Source: Anaerobiospirillum succiniciproducens DSM 6400 (GTDB taxonomy: Bacteria > Pseudomonadota > Gammaproteobacteria > Enterobacterales > Succinivibrionaceae). From it: DNA of 64,000 bases. Location: assembly GCF_000482845.1 (NCBI RefSeq), contig NZ_AXWV01000013.1, positions 29,534 to 93,533 of the forward strand. Direction: 5' to 3'. The notes beneath the pieces were generated by a model, which ran no database searches, was not told where the DNA came from, and saw only the letters and a program-made list of their open reading frames with translations. The translations under genes were made by a program, and so were the position numbers. This document shows positions 1 to 10,277 of the stretch, piece by piece. The first letter of the stretch is position 1, and each line of letters starts with the position of its first letter.

Positions 1-203
1 CCTACTGCGCTTGTGCTTACATTCTCTGCATTGCTTGCTGAGTTTGGACTTAGACTCTCTGCATTGCTTGCAGAGCTTGGGGTTACCTTCGCAGCATTGT
101 TCTGATAAGGAGCGTCTACGGCCTTAGCTTGAGTGGTATTGCATGCGTCTAAAGCGCTTGCATTGACGCATGATGATGAAGCTTGAGAGGACTTAGTCGG
201 CAT
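1..203 (-). CDS. N-terminal fragment of an unknown protein, cut by the left window edge
   Basis: An ATG at 203 (minus strand) opens a frame with no stop for at least 67 codons up to the window edge. The peptide begins MPTKSSQASSS and is rich in Ser, Asn and Ala, with a short repeated element (SASNAES / SASNAEN). This matches the low-complexity N-terminal regions seen on other proteins of this window, for example the GGDEF protein at 20521-23865. No clear Shine-Dalgarno sequence precedes the ATG, so the start is uncertain. No domain is visible and I assign no function. It does not look like the start of a JetD/MksG nuclease, which matters for the jet operon upstream. It could also be a chance open frame in repetitive DNA. 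Confidence 0.5.
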   Translation of the reverse strand, partial: MPTKSSQASSSCVNASALDACNTTQAKAVDAPYQNNAAKVTPSSASNAESLSPNSASNAENVSTSAV

Positions 204-503
204 ACTAATAGACAAAAGGCTTGGAAGATTCAGATAACTGAACCTAAGCCTTGCTCCTTTTCAAATCGGTGAATACTTTTACAAATGTTTGCCTATGGTT
301 GAGCGCAAGTTTTCATCTGCTACCAAGCATCTTTGGGCAGAAGCAGTCTCATTGGCTCATTAGGCACAGGAGTATTATGCCGCAAAAGATAGCAAAACAG
401 CATGATGGCCTATAGCGGATCTTAGTTTCATCAAATCAGGGCAGAGCAGCTTGGCATTGCACGGTACGCTTAGGTCGAACTTGCGATCTTATGTGCTTGG
501 GCC

Positions 504-556
504 GATTTTTAGTGGTGCTCCACTAAGCCTGATTTTAGTGGTGCTCCACTGAGCCT
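504..556. repeat. Two tandem copies of a 26-27 bp hairpin-forming unit
   Basis: Units at 504-530 and 531-556 are almost identical. Each contains AGTGG-TGCT-CCACT; in the first copy the stem extends to 7 bp (TTAGTGG/CCACTAA). The second copy is followed by a T-run (GTTTTTTG), so it may act as a plus-strand terminator. The role is unknown. Confidence 0.7.
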
Positions 557-638
557 GTTTTTTGTGGTGTTGCGCTTGTGCCGGATTGTTAGCGTGTGCG
601 CTTATGAGGAGTGATGATTTTGCCTTTGCCTTTAGGCA

Positions 639-662
639 CAAAAGGCCGCTAAGCGGCCTTTT
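639..662 (-). terminator. Rho-independent terminator downstream of mlaA
   Basis: GGCCGC-TAA-GCGGCC is a perfect 6-bp GC-rich stem with AAAA before and TTTT after, so it can work on both strands. It lies about 55 bp downstream of the mlaA stop codon. Confidence 0.8.
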
Positions 663-717
663 CATGAGGCCTGTTGCGTGGGCAAACAGGCTCTGTCGTT
701 TGGGGTATTAATTTGCC

Positions 718-1566
718 TTAGCCGTCGATTTCGTCGAGGAGCTCATCGTCAAAATCATCAGTATCGGTAACTTCACCTTCTTGAATTGGATTGACCTTGT
801 TCTCGTCGTACATGAGGTAAGCATCGCGAGTGAAGATGTATGGATCAATACTGTTATCTAAGACAGGCTCTTGATCAATGAGCTGAGCGCGATTGTGAAT
901 ACCGCGAATTACAAACTTTGCTGTAGTAATTGGCCAAGAGACGGCATACCAAGGCAGACCATCAATGATGTCGCCATGCAGGTCACGAGCAGTGGTTGGA
1001 CCATAGGCTGGGATCATCATGAATGGGCCCTGTTCAACCTTGCCTTTACCAAGCACTGTGGCCATATTCATTGGGGTATGCTTGATACCAATATAAGAGG
1101 CTACATCAAAGAAACCTAAGATACCAATGGTGCTATTGATGGCAAGACGAACTAAAGAGGTACCTGAGGAGGCAAACTCACCGACTAAGAGATTATTTGG
1201 CACGTTGTTAATCTCGTCGAGGTTATTAAAGAAGTTGCCTACAGAGTTTTGTACACCTTGTGGTAAGTAAGCATAGCCATGGGATACTGGTCTTAAGATA
1301 TACTTATCTAAGATGTCATAGTTGAGGTACCACATATAGCGGCTTGGCCCCTCAAGGGTATCAATAGCATGACCTGAGAGCACACTATAGCCGTATGTAT
1401 AGTCGGCGCTAGCAGCTTTCTCACTGAGCTGTCTTGGCATCATTGGGTTGTAAGCACCATGAGCTGCCTGAGCCTCTGTAGTGAGGCCAACAGTAGATAG
1501 CATCAAGGCGGCACACAGCATAGAGCTGCCAAAAACTTGCTTAACATGACGCTTGAGATTGAACAT
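718..1566 (-). CDS. mlaA: MlaA/VacJ-family outer-membrane lipid asymmetry protein
   Basis: MlaA is the outer-membrane component of the Mla pathway, which removes misplaced phospholipids from the outer leaflet and passes them to periplasmic MlaC. The family pattern is clear: a conserved Asn-containing start (LNYDILDKYILRPV), then NFFNNLDE, a hydrophobic INSTIGILGFFD segment, and a C-terminal GPFMMIPAYGPTTARD block. I chose the ATG at 1566 because a GGGGGT sits just upstream and it gives a compact signal peptide ending AQA. An upstream ATG at 1635 would add 23 residues. The signal peptide has no obvious lipobox Cys at its cleavage point, unlike the E. coli lipoprotein. An acidic C-tail (residues ~260-282) is extra. 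The other mla genes are not in the window. Confidence 0.9.
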   Translation of the reverse strand: MFNLKRHVKQVFGSSMLCAALMLSTVGLTTEAQAAHGAYNPMMPRQLSEKAASADYTYGYSVLSGHAIDTLEGPSRYMWYLNYDILDKYILRPVSHGYAYLPQGVQNSVGNFFNNLDEINNVPNNLLVGEFASSGTSLVRLAINSTIGILGFFDVASYIGIKHTPMNMATVLGKGKVEQGPFMMIPAYGPTTARDLHGDIIDGLPWYAVSWPITTAKFVIRGIHNRAQLIDQEPVLDNSIDPYIFTRDAYLMYDENKVNPIQEGEVTDTDDFDDELLDEIDG

Positions 1567-1996
1567 AACGACCCCCATGGCCCTAAGCATACTCACAGCA
1601 TAAAGCTTGAGTACTTGCCTAATACAGCGATGCATAGCTCATGGAGCAAACTATCCCATGGCCTGCGCATCGAAAACACAACTAAATATGGCCTTAGCAA
1701 TAAATTCTATTTGCCATCCTAGGCCTAATTCTAATGATATGCATAGTTAATACAACTATGAACCAAAACAGAGCAGATGGTGATTCTAACACCGTCAGAA
1801 TGCATCAGTGCAATTACTAGCACTTAAGTGTCTGTTAGATAAGCGATTTTCTAAAGAGCACCGCGTAAATTCTTGTGCGATGTACTTTCAGACCTACTTT
1901 GCCTTAGCAAGATGAGATGTCTAAAGACACAAAGAGCGACTGACCACTAGTATTAAGGTCGTCGCCCTTTGCTAAAGCTAAGCATAAGCTTAACTG
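1567..1996. other. Intergenic region between jetC and mlaA
   Basis: About 430 bp holding the jetC terminator (1931-1970) and presumably the mlaA promoter. I could not place a convincing -35/-10 pair. No gene is visible, and in particular no reading frame resembling the JetD/MksG nuclease. Confidence 0.6.
1931..1970 (-). terminator. Hairpin terminator after jetC
   Basis: Read on the minus strand, AAAGGGCGAC plus GACC pairs with GGTC plus GTCGCTCTTT, with one bulged base and a loop of about 10 nt. The stem is followed by a short T-rich run. It is placed directly downstream of the jetC stop. Confidence 0.6.
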
Positions 1997-4900
1997 TTAG
2001 TAGATGTCTTCTTCCTCATCTTCAATAACTAATAAGTCCTCAAGAGAAATCTCATACTGAGGCTCCTCTTCTTCCTCTTGCTTCTTAGAGCGAGACTTAG
2101 GCTTAGTGTTACTGCCAAGATCTGAGTTTAAGATGAACTCTTCTTGTCCATCATCTAAGCTCTCTTGAGTCTCTTCACTTGGTACATTAGCATCAGCCTC
2201 AGATGAGTTCTCCTCACTATCAGCTGGGAAGCTACTCATCAAGAAGTCGAGCTTGGAGAGAGCCTCTTCAGTACGCTGCTGCTTTTGCTTTTGATGCTCT
2301 TCTTGAACCTTACGGGTGTATTCCTCAATCGAGAAGTAAGATCCATCTTCATCCTTTAGCTGCAGCTCCTTAGCAATCTGCTCGCGCTCCTGACGATTAC
2401 GCTCCTCCTCTAAAGCCTTAGCCTCGGCCTCTTGGCCCTGAGCCTCATCTTTAGATTCACTCTCATCGTTAGCTGCAGCATCTGCCTTGGCCTCTGCAGC
2501 GGCGTTTGCTGCTGCTACATCTGCATCGCTATCGGCATCGGCTAGAGTGTTAGCTGCTGCAGTGTTTTGGCTAATCTCTGTGCTTGCGGTGTTGCTATCG
2601 GTGGCGCTGCCACTTGCTGCTTCAGCTGCAGGTGCTGTTGCAGCTACTGGTGCTGGTGCTGCTTCAGCTGCAGGTGCTGCCGCATCTGGGGTAGCTGTTT
2701 TTGGGGTACGGGCTTTGGCTGTAGCATCTGATGGTGCGCCTTGAGCGGTGACACGAGGGCCGGCAAACTTATCTTGCTCAGAGATAATGCGCTCATCAAG
2801 CTTATCGTAAAGCTCACTTGCCTTATCGATAGCGAGCTTGGCTACAGCATCACCGCGAGCGGCTGCTTTTTCGGTAAGCACTGGAGCTCTGGTCATGTGC
2901 TCCTTGAGCTTACGCTTAAGGATGTAGTCGAGCAGACCATAGTTAAGCACAGTAGACTCATGGCTTTCTTCATCACGGTAGACGAATGCCACATGTCTTA
3001 CATACTTCTCGATGATATCGAGTTTCTGCATTGGGGTAGCAACTAACAGCTGCAGATTGAACTTGCTAAACAGGGTCAGCGCATAATCAACCGACTGTGG
3101 AGAACCACGACCGAATGCCTCATCAATAATTACGAAGCGGAATGAACGGTCATGATAAGAGACAGGTGAGTGACCTGTAGCTACGCCATTTGGAGCCTCG
3201 GCATTAGCACTTTGCTCTGAATTATCTGCAGTATTGGCCTGATTTGTCCCATGTGCGCTCTTGCTTGGATCGTTAAAGCTAATGCCCTTGTTACGAGCAT
3301 TGGACTGATACTGATAGGCAAGAGATGAGGCAAGCACGGTGTAAGCAAGCTTTTCTTTCTGACCACCAGACTTACCGCCTGAATCCTCGTAGTAATCAAC
3401 CTGGCTATCATCCTGACGAGTATGCTCAGATGCGGAGAACTCATACCACATCTTTACGTCAGTTACCTTGTTACGCCAACGACGGTCAATATCACCTTCA
3501 TTGACTAAGCCCTTGAAGCGGTCGATTAAGGCCTTAACCTGATGGAAGCGCTCATCGGCTGCCTCTAAGGTCTTATCCTCCTCTGGTAGAGCCGATGTAC
3601 AGGTCTTTAAGTCAGCTCTAAACTGCTTAATCTCAACGTCGGCAGATTCGGTAGCCACCATTTGAATGTAGTGATCTGGATTAAAGTCCACATCCTTCAT
3701 GATGCTATTGATATCTGCAATACGCTCTTTGATCTTGCGGCTTTGAGCAAGCAAGGCAGCGTTTAAGGTACCTAACTGATCGATAGTTTCACGATTGAGT
3801 TTGTCCTTAAAGGCCTCCACAAAGCGTGGTAAATCGTCTTGCTGTAACTTATCAAAGAAGTTCTTAAAGTCTTCCCATGCATCTGCACGTGAAGCATCAA
3901 GGTTACGTGCTGCAACCTCGAAGGTCTGAGTAAAGCGGCTTTGCAGTGCCACGATCTGCTGGCTTAAGCCAGACTTCTTATTTTGCAGAGCATTGATGTC
4001 TTGCTGCAGGCGTGAGACTACCTCGTTATTGATAACATCAATACGATCGTGAGTTAACTCGCCTAAGTGCAGTCTAGCTAAGGCATCAGAGGTTAAACGC
4101 TCAATCGCGCCGGCTAAGTGCTCTTCGATCATGTGGTAGTTCATGCACAGATCATTACTTTGCAGTAATTGATTCTCTAAATGAACATTACGTGATGATA
4201 CTGAGCCTTGCTCCTTTAACCATGAATCACGACGAGTCTCGTGGTTACGCTTATCCTCAAAGAGCTCTTCTTTGCGCTTATTGAGGGTACGCATAATGTC
4301 TGAGGAACTCTTGAGCTCATTTAACTCAGCGTACAAGCCCTCGAGCACCTTATCGTGAGCACCATAGTCAATCTCAGAGAAACGAGTGATGTAGTTTAAG
4401 CGACCAATCACGTTCTGCTGTTGGCTAGTAAGAGACATACCCTGCATCAGAGTTCTTCTTTGAGACTCGATGGTGTCGATTACCTGATTGATACGGATAC
4501 GCTCTTGAGAGAGGATGGCGATCTTATCTTCGTTGGTCCAACCTAAGATATAGTCATTACCGTTACGGCTTCTACGGTCGTCCTTTTCGTTACGACCACC
4601 AGCCTTGAACAGACCTGACGGCATCAGGGCATACTTCTCTCGACGGAACTCATCTTGATCTTCAGTACATACGTAGTTGAAGGTTCTCTCAAGATGCTGA
4701 CGTACATAAGAGTGGAACACAGGATCGTTCTTAATGTCGATCTTGCGTGGCAGTGAGTTAGCACTGATACGTGGACGATCAAAGCCACCGCCTAAAGCAG
4801 CGCCTAAAGTGGTATTGATGCGATTATTGTTGTTAGCAATGTCATTCTCGCTAATGCGGAAGAACACTAAACGCATCGATAAGTTGTTGCTATTAACGTA

Positions 4901-6766
4901 ATTAACTACGTCTTTGTAGTACTGCTCAGGTACTAACATGGAAAGACCAAAGGAGCGCAACAGCTTTTCTACTGCATATTCCCACTTAGCCTTTTCCTCG
5001 CTACGTACCTGCATGAGCTCACCGGCGAAAGGTAAGTCTTGATCAGTACAGCCAATAGCATGAGCAATTTCGTTACGCGTATCGATGTACTTCTTAGGCA
5101 GATTGTTCTTACGATTTCTTAAAGAATCGAGTTCATCGGCAACTTCTGCAAGGCGATCTTGTTCAGTCTTGAGCTCAATATTACGCTGCGCAATGTTCTC
5201 TTCGTAGTTCTTGATCTTTGAAGAGTTGAGCTTCTTCATCTCTTCAAGCTTAACTAAAGAAGCTTGGAAGTCTTTCTCACTCTTAACCTCAGGCAATGAG
5301 ATATTGCTCATTAAGGTACGATGATCTTCAAAGGCCTTGTAGATACGGTCACGCTCACGACGCTCAGATGCAATAGATTGCTCTAGAAGCTGCTGACGGT
5401 TACCGCCGCGCTGATTGATCTCGTTTTGAACGTTCTGAATCTGAGTGTTGATTCGCTCTAAGTCTTGACGGCTACGCTCAAGATCGTGGTTGATATCTTC
5501 TAAGCGCTGCTTGTTAGATTCAATCTCAACACTTAACAGATCGCTCTTTTTCTTAAAGAGATATGGTGAGGTATAGACCTTACAACGCTCTAAGAACTCA
5601 ACCTGAGTTGCTACAGTGCTGTACTCTTCACCCTTGATACAGATAGGCTCTAAAGCCTCTACCTGCTTTTTGGCCTCTTCTACAGAACGATAAGATGCAT
5701 CTAAGTCGTTAAAACGATCGACCATCTCTTCAACTAACTCATCGCCGTTGAAGTCTTCAAGCATTTGCTTTCTTACGAAGTCTGAAATATTGGAAATAGA
5801 CTTCATAGAAATGGTCTTGTAGAACAGATCGAGCACCTTGGTACCTTCAATACCAAAGAGGCGCTGCATCATGGAGTAGTACTCAGAGAAGCCGTCGTAA
5901 CGAGTGCAACCAAGCGAACGTAATTTAGCGCCGAGCTCCTTAATGTCCTTAACAGGCAGCACATCATGCTGCAGGTTAAAGTCCTGATTACCAATGAAGT
6001 AATAGCGGTTTAAAGTGCCCTTGCTCTTGGTATGCACCATAGCCTGTAGCAGTACTACATACTCATTGAGAGCCTCATTAAAGAAGGTAGCACTAATAAC
6101 ACTTAAAACAGCGCTTTGACCAGAACGCAGACCGTGCTCAGTTTTTACACCTGAGGAGTTGTCATTCTTATACAGACCTAAAACATAGGAGTTAAGGCTA
6201 CGCTCGCCCTTTTCTGCACCAGCGGCCTGGTTAAAGGTGACCTTACGTACGTCATAAAGCAGTACGGTCATGGCGTCAATTAAAGATGACTTACCGGCAC
6301 CATTATCACCAGTCATCAGAACGTTTTGACCGCCAAAGTACACGGACTTAACGTTGTTATTGAATGATGACCAGTTATAGATGTCCACACGCTGCAGTCT
6401 AAAGCCCTCACGGTTGACTGTCATTTGTGGATAACGAAGCAGATCCTCTTCAGTCAAAGACATTGGATCTTGGCCATCAGCAATCTCAAGTAAGCTTCCT
6501 GAGCCAACCTCAACTTCCTCAACCTTTACCTCGGAAGTGGCCGCATTATCAGCTAAGACTGCATCAGAGCCCTGAGCCTCAGCAGCATTATCAGCTAAGG
6601 CTGCATCGTCAGTGGCTGCTGCGGTGGCATTAGCCGCTGCGGTAGCATCAGCGGTAGGCTCAGTTGATGGGCTTTTTGTTGATACAGCATCTGACGAGGC
6701 AGTCTCGTTACCAGCACTGACTTGCTGTTGCTGTTCAAGATCGTCGTTGTTTAATAAATCTTGCAT
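1997..6766 (-). CDS. jetC: JetC/MksB-like SMC-family ATPase of a Wadjet-type complex
   Basis: This is the SMC-like motor of a JetABC (MksFEB) complex, which binds and extrudes DNA loops. Walker A GDNGAGKSS is near residue 153, the ABC signature SGGQKEK near 1130 and Walker B VIIDEAF near 1211. Between them lie about 900 residues of predicted coiled coil (regions ~380-560 and ~760-1070). Three parts are unusual: an Ala/Asp/Thr-rich N-terminal extension of about 105 residues, a low-complexity insert of about 45 residues between signature and Walker B, and an acidic Ala/Glu-rich tail from ~1342 to 1589. The protein is therefore longer than the roughly 1100-1200 residues usual for JetC. The start is supported by AAGGGA 7-8 nt upstream. 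It lies 21 bp after jetB. No nuclease gene follows. Confidence 0.9.
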   Translation of the reverse strand: MQDLLNNDDLEQQQQVSAGNETASSDAVSTKSPSTEPTADATAAANATAAATDDAALADNAAEAQGSDAVLADNAATSEVKVEEVEVGSGSLLEIADGQDPMSLTEEDLLRYPQMTVNREGFRLQRVDIYNWSSFNNNVKSVYFGGQNVLMTGDNGAGKSSLIDAMTVLLYDVRKVTFNQAAGAEKGERSLNSYVLGLYKNDNSSGVKTEHGLRSGQSAVLSVISATFFNEALNEYVVLLQAMVHTKSKGTLNRYYFIGNQDFNLQHDVLPVKDIKELGAKLRSLGCTRYDGFSEYYSMMQRLFGIEGTKVLDLFYKTISMKSISNISDFVRKQMLEDFNGDELVEEMVDRFNDLDASYRSVEEAKKQVEALEPICIKGEEYSTVATQVEFLERCKVYTSPYLFKKKSDLLSVEIESNKQRLEDINHDLERSRQDLERINTQIQNVQNEINQRGGNRQQLLEQSIASERRERDRIYKAFEDHRTLMSNISLPEVKSEKDFQASLVKLEEMKKLNSSKIKNYEENIAQRNIELKTEQDRLAEVADELDSLRNRKNNLPKKYIDTRNEIAHAIGCTDQDLPFAGELMQVRSEEKAKWEYAVEKLLRSFGLSMLVPEQYYKDVVNYVNSNNLSMRLVFFRISENDIANNNNRINTTLGAALGGGFDRPRISANSLPRKIDIKNDPVFHSYVRQHLERTFNYVCTEDQDEFRREKYALMPSGLFKAGGRNEKDDRRSRNGNDYILGWTNEDKIAILSQERIRINQVIDTIESQRRTLMQGMSLTSQQQNVIGRLNYITRFSEIDYGAHDKVLEGLYAELNELKSSSDIMRTLNKRKEELFEDKRNHETRRDSWLKEQGSVSSRNVHLENQLLQSNDLCMNYHMIEEHLAGAIERLTSDALARLHLGELTHDRIDVINNEVVSRLQQDINALQNKKSGLSQQIVALQSRFTQTFEVAARNLDASRADAWEDFKNFFDKLQQDDLPRFVEAFKDKLNRETIDQLGTLNAALLAQSRKIKERIADINSIMKDVDFNPDHYIQMVATESADVEIKQFRADLKTCTSALPEEDKTLEAADERFHQVKALIDRFKGLVNEGDIDRRWRNKVTDVKMWYEFSASEHTRQDDSQVDYYEDSGGKSGGQKEKLAYTVLASSLAYQYQSNARNKGISFNDPSKSAHGTNQANTADNSEQSANAEAPNGVATGHSPVSYHDRSFRFVIIDEAFGRGSPQSVDYALTLFSKFNLQLLVATPMQKLDIIEKYVRHVAFVYRDEESHESTVLNYGLLDYILKRKLKEHMTRAPVLTEKAAARGDAVAKLAIDKASELYDKLDERIISEQDKFAGPRVTAQGAPSDATAKARTPKTATPDAAAPAAEAAPAPVAATAPAAEAASGSATDSNTASTEISQNTAAANTLADADSDADVAAANAAAEAKADAAANDESESKDEAQGQEAEAKALEEERNRQEREQIAKELQLKDEDGSYFSIEEYTRKVQEEHQKQKQQRTEEALSKLDFLMSSFPADSEENSSEADANVPSEETQESLDDGQEEFILNSDLGSNTKPKSRSKKQEEEEEPQYEISLEDLLVIEDEEEDIY

Positions 6767-6787
6767 TGCTTTTCCCTTAAGTCAGGC

Positions 6788-7708
6788 TTAATCAGCGGTA
6801 TCAAGCATGGCATCATCGTCGGCATTTAAGGTGTTCTTAGCGCGTCCACCTTCCTTGATGTGCTTTAAGTAAGAGGCAAGAATTTCATCTGCCTGCTTTA
6901 AGATTTCAGGTGTCACGATAACACCAATAATTCGTTTTACTTCAATGCGCTCAGCATCTTTTTCAGCCTTGGTTCTGCTCTTAAGGACTGGACCAATACG
7001 GCCAAGTAAACCTAAGGTTCTTAAGTGCTCAATGGACTTATCTAAGTTATCCTCAAGGCGCTTGTCGTTATTGACGTTATGCACGAAGCTCTTAACCATA
7101 GTGACGATCTCAGCACGATCGAGCACTAAGCGGCCAAACTGACCAGAGAGGTCAAACTCAAGTAAGCGCTGACGCAGTAAGATGAGCAGTAAGCTGTCAT
7201 AAAACGGCATCGCACGGCGGTTGAGTAATAGTGGTGGACGCTGACCTGAATCAACTGGCATCTCTTCTTCAGATAAAGAGCGCACATAAGCAAAGCCAGA
7301 GTCATGGTCGATAACTAAGCGTAAGAACATACGACGACAGAACTCTTCAACCTCACGCTCTTGACGCACGAGGGATTCAAAGATGGTCTTGTCATCTTCT
7401 CTATCGATATAGTTCTTTAAGAGGAATACCACTAAAGCACCAGGAGAGATGAGCTTTGCTCGGCTTCTTGAGCTTGCTTGCTCCTCGTTTTGCTCATCAG
7501 ATGTATTCTCAGCATTAACGTCAGCATCGGTGCCTACATCAGCCTGAGTGTAATCATCAGTTCCATAGTCAGGTGCTGTGCCCTCAAGACGGCTTAAGCG
7601 GTCCATTACAGACTCGGTGCTGCCTGGGTTCGCACCCTGATTAAAGAGCGCGTTAAAAGCTGCTGTATTACGCGATTGATCATCACGATTTTCGTCATTA
7701 AAAGCCAT
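6788..7708 (-). CDS. jetB: JetB/MksE-like kite subunit (DUF4194)
   Basis: JetB is the MukE-like winged-helix kite subunit that bridges JetA and the JetC heads. The DUF4194 signature is visible at residues ~85-240: an early hydrophobic helix ([12 protein letters not shown]), a REREVEEF region, the [14 protein letters not shown] core, and [15 protein letters not shown]. The flanks (residues 1-80 and the last 20) are acidic and low in complexity. I moved the start to the ATG at 7708: GGAG sits 5-6 nt upstream, whereas the longer frame would need a TTG at 7738. It is the middle gene of jetA-jetB-jetC, 82 bp after jetA and 21 bp before jetC, so the three are very probably one operon. Confidence 0.88.
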   Translation of the reverse strand: MAFNDENRDDQSRNTAAFNALFNQGANPGSTESVMDRLSRLEGTAPDYGTDDYTQADVGTDADVNAENTSDEQNEEQASSRSRAKLISPGALVVFLLKNYIDREDDKTIFESLVRQEREVEEFCRRMFLRLVIDHDSGFAYVRSLSEEEMPVDSGQRPPLLLNRRAMPFYDSLLLILLRQRLLEFDLSGQFGRLVLDRAEIVTMVKSFVHNVNNDKRLEDNLDKSIEHLRTLGLLGRIGPVLKSRTKAEKDAERIEVKRIIGVIVTPEILKQADEILASYLKHIKEGGRAKNTLNADDDAMLDTAD

Positions 7709-7790
7709 ACATGCTCCAAAAGTAATTTTGTTGCACAAGCTTATGAGTAAGACCTTGATCTTATCTATAAGCCTGAAGCTTAGGCGGCAC

Positions 7791-9398
7791 CTAGAGGCGC
7801 TTTAAAGTAATGTGTTTTAGCTTAGCAACACGCATTACGGTGTTACCGTCGGCATCCATGGACTCCCAGCGGTAAAGATCTTCGCGAGTGGCGTCTTCTT
7901 CAATCTTGTAGTCAGACATAGCGATCTTTACGTAGTAAGTCAGCTCTGTAATGCCATGCTCAAGTGGGTAGCGTTTAACGATGTCTACTAAATCTACCTC
8001 ATCTTGAGTATTCATAAATTCTTCAATGCGATGGTAGAGCAATACAGGATCAACCACGATCTGATCAAAGAGCTTGTGATCATCAGGTCTAAACTCATCG
8101 CCCTTCATCTCTGTACTAAACTCTAGACGCTCATTAACCGTTGCTAGAGGACGATCAAAAGGCAGCGTGATATCAGCTCGTGGAATCTCTAAGGTAAAGA
8201 GAGAATCTGGCAGATTACTAATGCCATACTCTTTAGTCAGAGCGACTACATTTTGAGTAATCGACTTGATACGCTCTTTTAAGAAACGGTTTGAATCTAG
8301 ATTAGCAGGCTGTAAGAAGCTCTTAATACGCTTAGTTGAAGAGCCCATGACGCGCTCAATATTCAATCTAAGCTGCAGCCATTGATCGTGGATGTTTAAG
8401 ATACGAGGATCGATAGTTAATCCCTTGATCTCCTCACGATTTAAGAGGTTATCAATACGCTTCACGATAAGTTCATCATCTGATGAGGATAAGAGCAGTC
8501 TTGAGAATGCCTTAACCGATCTACCCTGATCGGTTTCTTCAATATAGGCATTCTTATCAAAGTACTTATCTAACAGCTCACCACGTGGACCAGTCCAGTT
8601 GATGATATCTTGCATGATCTCTTTATCAAGATTGCCCAGGTTGTACTCCACCTGACGGAAGTCATCCACCATCTGAATAGCATCATGCTGGAACTGTAAG
8701 AAGCGCTCACGAATCTGAGATGGGCTTAAAGTAGCGATCTCACCCCGCTTAGCCTTTTCAATTTCTTTATCGATAGCATCACGACGGGCATAGAGATCTT
8801 CAAGCACCAACTCGGCATTACCCTCGGTACTCATATGCACTTCTTTTAAGATCTCCAAAAGACCTTTAAAGCGCGACTCAGTAGGAACGAAGTTGTTGCT
8901 CTGCTCATTCATACCAACGATGAATGAATACGCCTTTTGCAGATCAGGGGTGATGTCGTAGCAAGGTTCGCTTCCTGATGCGCCCATGTATGAGCATCTA
9001 AAGAAACGGTTTTTCTCGCTAGACCAATAGCGCAGATAATGCAGCGCATCCTCGCGCATATTCTTGCCACCTGCTGCTTGTGTAGCGCGATCATTGTCAG
9101 ATGGTTGGCCATCAGCTGCATCAGGATCTTCAACTGGAACTTTAGTGCCAGTAAAGTCCTCAAAAAATGAGGTCTCCTGCAGTGAGTCATACTCATAGGA
9201 CATACGGCCGCCATTGATTCTAAAGATGATGTCTTTAAGAATCTCAACGAGTTCAGACTCAGGAGCTGAGGTACGGTTAAGCTTGATAAAGCCTTCATGA
9301 ACCAAGGCCAAAATTACAGGCGCACGATTGGCGCACAGCAGATTCCACGCAGTGGAGCGTGCTCTCTGCGTCATGAAATATATGTAATCAATGTCCAT
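7791..9398 (-). CDS. jetA: JetA/MksF-like kleisin subunit (DUF3375)
   Basis: JetA is the MukF-like kleisin of Wadjet/MksBEF complexes. It closes the ring formed by JetC and binds JetB. DUF3375 features run the length of the protein: [19 protein letters not shown] at the N-terminus, a [12 protein letters not shown] motif, a long helical middle with IRERFLQFQ and DFRQVEYNL, the strongly conserved [10 protein letters not shown], then [12 protein letters not shown] and a PFDRPL motif near residue 415. Length (535 aa) is near the family norm, with an insert of about 35 residues (~88-125). The ATG at 9398 has no strong Shine-Dalgarno sequence; an ATG at 9374 (MTQRARS) is an alternative. It is first in the operon, preceded by 1.76 kb without genes. 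Confidence 0.9.
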   Translation of the reverse strand: MDIDYIYFMTQRARSTAWNLLCANRAPVILALVHEGFIKLNRTSAPESELVEILKDIIFRINGGRMSYEYDSLQETSFFEDFTGTKVPVEDPDAADGQPSDNDRATQAAGGKNMREDALHYLRYWSSEKNRFFRCSYMGASGSEPCYDITPDLQKAYSFIVGMNEQSNNFVPTESRFKGLLEILKEVHMSTEGNAELVLEDLYARRDAIDKEIEKAKRGEIATLSPSQIRERFLQFQHDAIQMVDDFRQVEYNLGNLDKEIMQDIINWTGPRGELLDKYFDKNAYIEETDQGRSVKAFSRLLLSSSDDELIVKRIDNLLNREEIKGLTIDPRILNIHDQWLQLRLNIERVMGSSTKRIKSFLQPANLDSNRFLKERIKSITQNVVALTKEYGISNLPDSLFTLEIPRADITLPFDRPLATVNERLEFSTEMKGDEFRPDDHKLFDQIVVDPVLLYHRIEEFMNTQDEVDLVDIVKRYPLEHGITELTYYVKIAMSDYKIEEDATREDLYRWESMDADGNTVMRVAKLKHITLKRL

Positions 9399-10277
9399 CC
9401 AACGAACCTGAAATCGTGGCTAAACCTATCCAACACATCACTGCAACACAGCGATCATCACAATGGCAAGTTAAAGCAATTACACTAACCAAAACCAATG
9501 AGATACAGCTTTGTAGGCACAACAGTGACATACAGCCTTAAAGACCAAGACAAGATCATAATGAATTTGCCTTAAGTGTCTTTAACTCTCGCATACGTAA
9601 ATGCACAGGGATTTGGCAGATACTTGCCTAAGATGAGCTTCTAATGTGTTGCTGTTTAACTTGGTAGTGCCTAAAACATAAGTTAGGAAAACTACCAAAG
9701 TTACTTGCGCGGCCAAACCAAACTCGCGCATGTATAGCGCCATATATCAAGTTTTACAGCATGGCCTTAAAGACACAGGCTTGCAAAAACCACATATAAA
9801 TACAGCACTACATCAGACAACGGATACAAGCAAACGTATCAGCAAGGCTTTTGTATACGCCAAATAAAACTAGTAAACCTGGTACTCTATACGCTCCATG
9901 AAGTGATCTTCACAAGCAAGCGTTAGCGTGTCTTACTCCCTCAAACTTAATGCCTTCTTAGCTTGAGAGATCAGCACATATCCAAGATGCAAACAAGGCA
10001 TCTTGAGGTTTCTAGTCCCTTGCACATCCACATTAAAAGCGAAAAGCAACTTCACTAAGATCGCTATCAAGTGCATTAAAGCTGCACTAAAGTGAAACGA
10101 TCTTATGAAAAGCGCCGCATATTATAGCACCATTGAACCAAAAACTATGACGATCGCGACAAGCAAAAGGCAGCTATATCCCAATCAAAGTAGCGCAAAA
10201 CCATAACTCATTGCAAAAAAGAGCTAGTTGAGCTAGCCAAGCCCATCATTAAAGCATCCTCTTTGATAGCGCCAAAT

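Larger units (their letters stand above)
204..717. other. Intergenic stretch with hairpin repeats
   Basis: No convincing gene. It contains a two-copy hairpin repeat (504-556) and the terminator at 639-662. The rest shows nothing I can interpret. Confidence 0.5.

Noticed and set aside
2487..2744. Ala-rich plus-strand frame inside jetC
   Set aside because: Shadow of the Ala-rich tail of JetC on the other strand.
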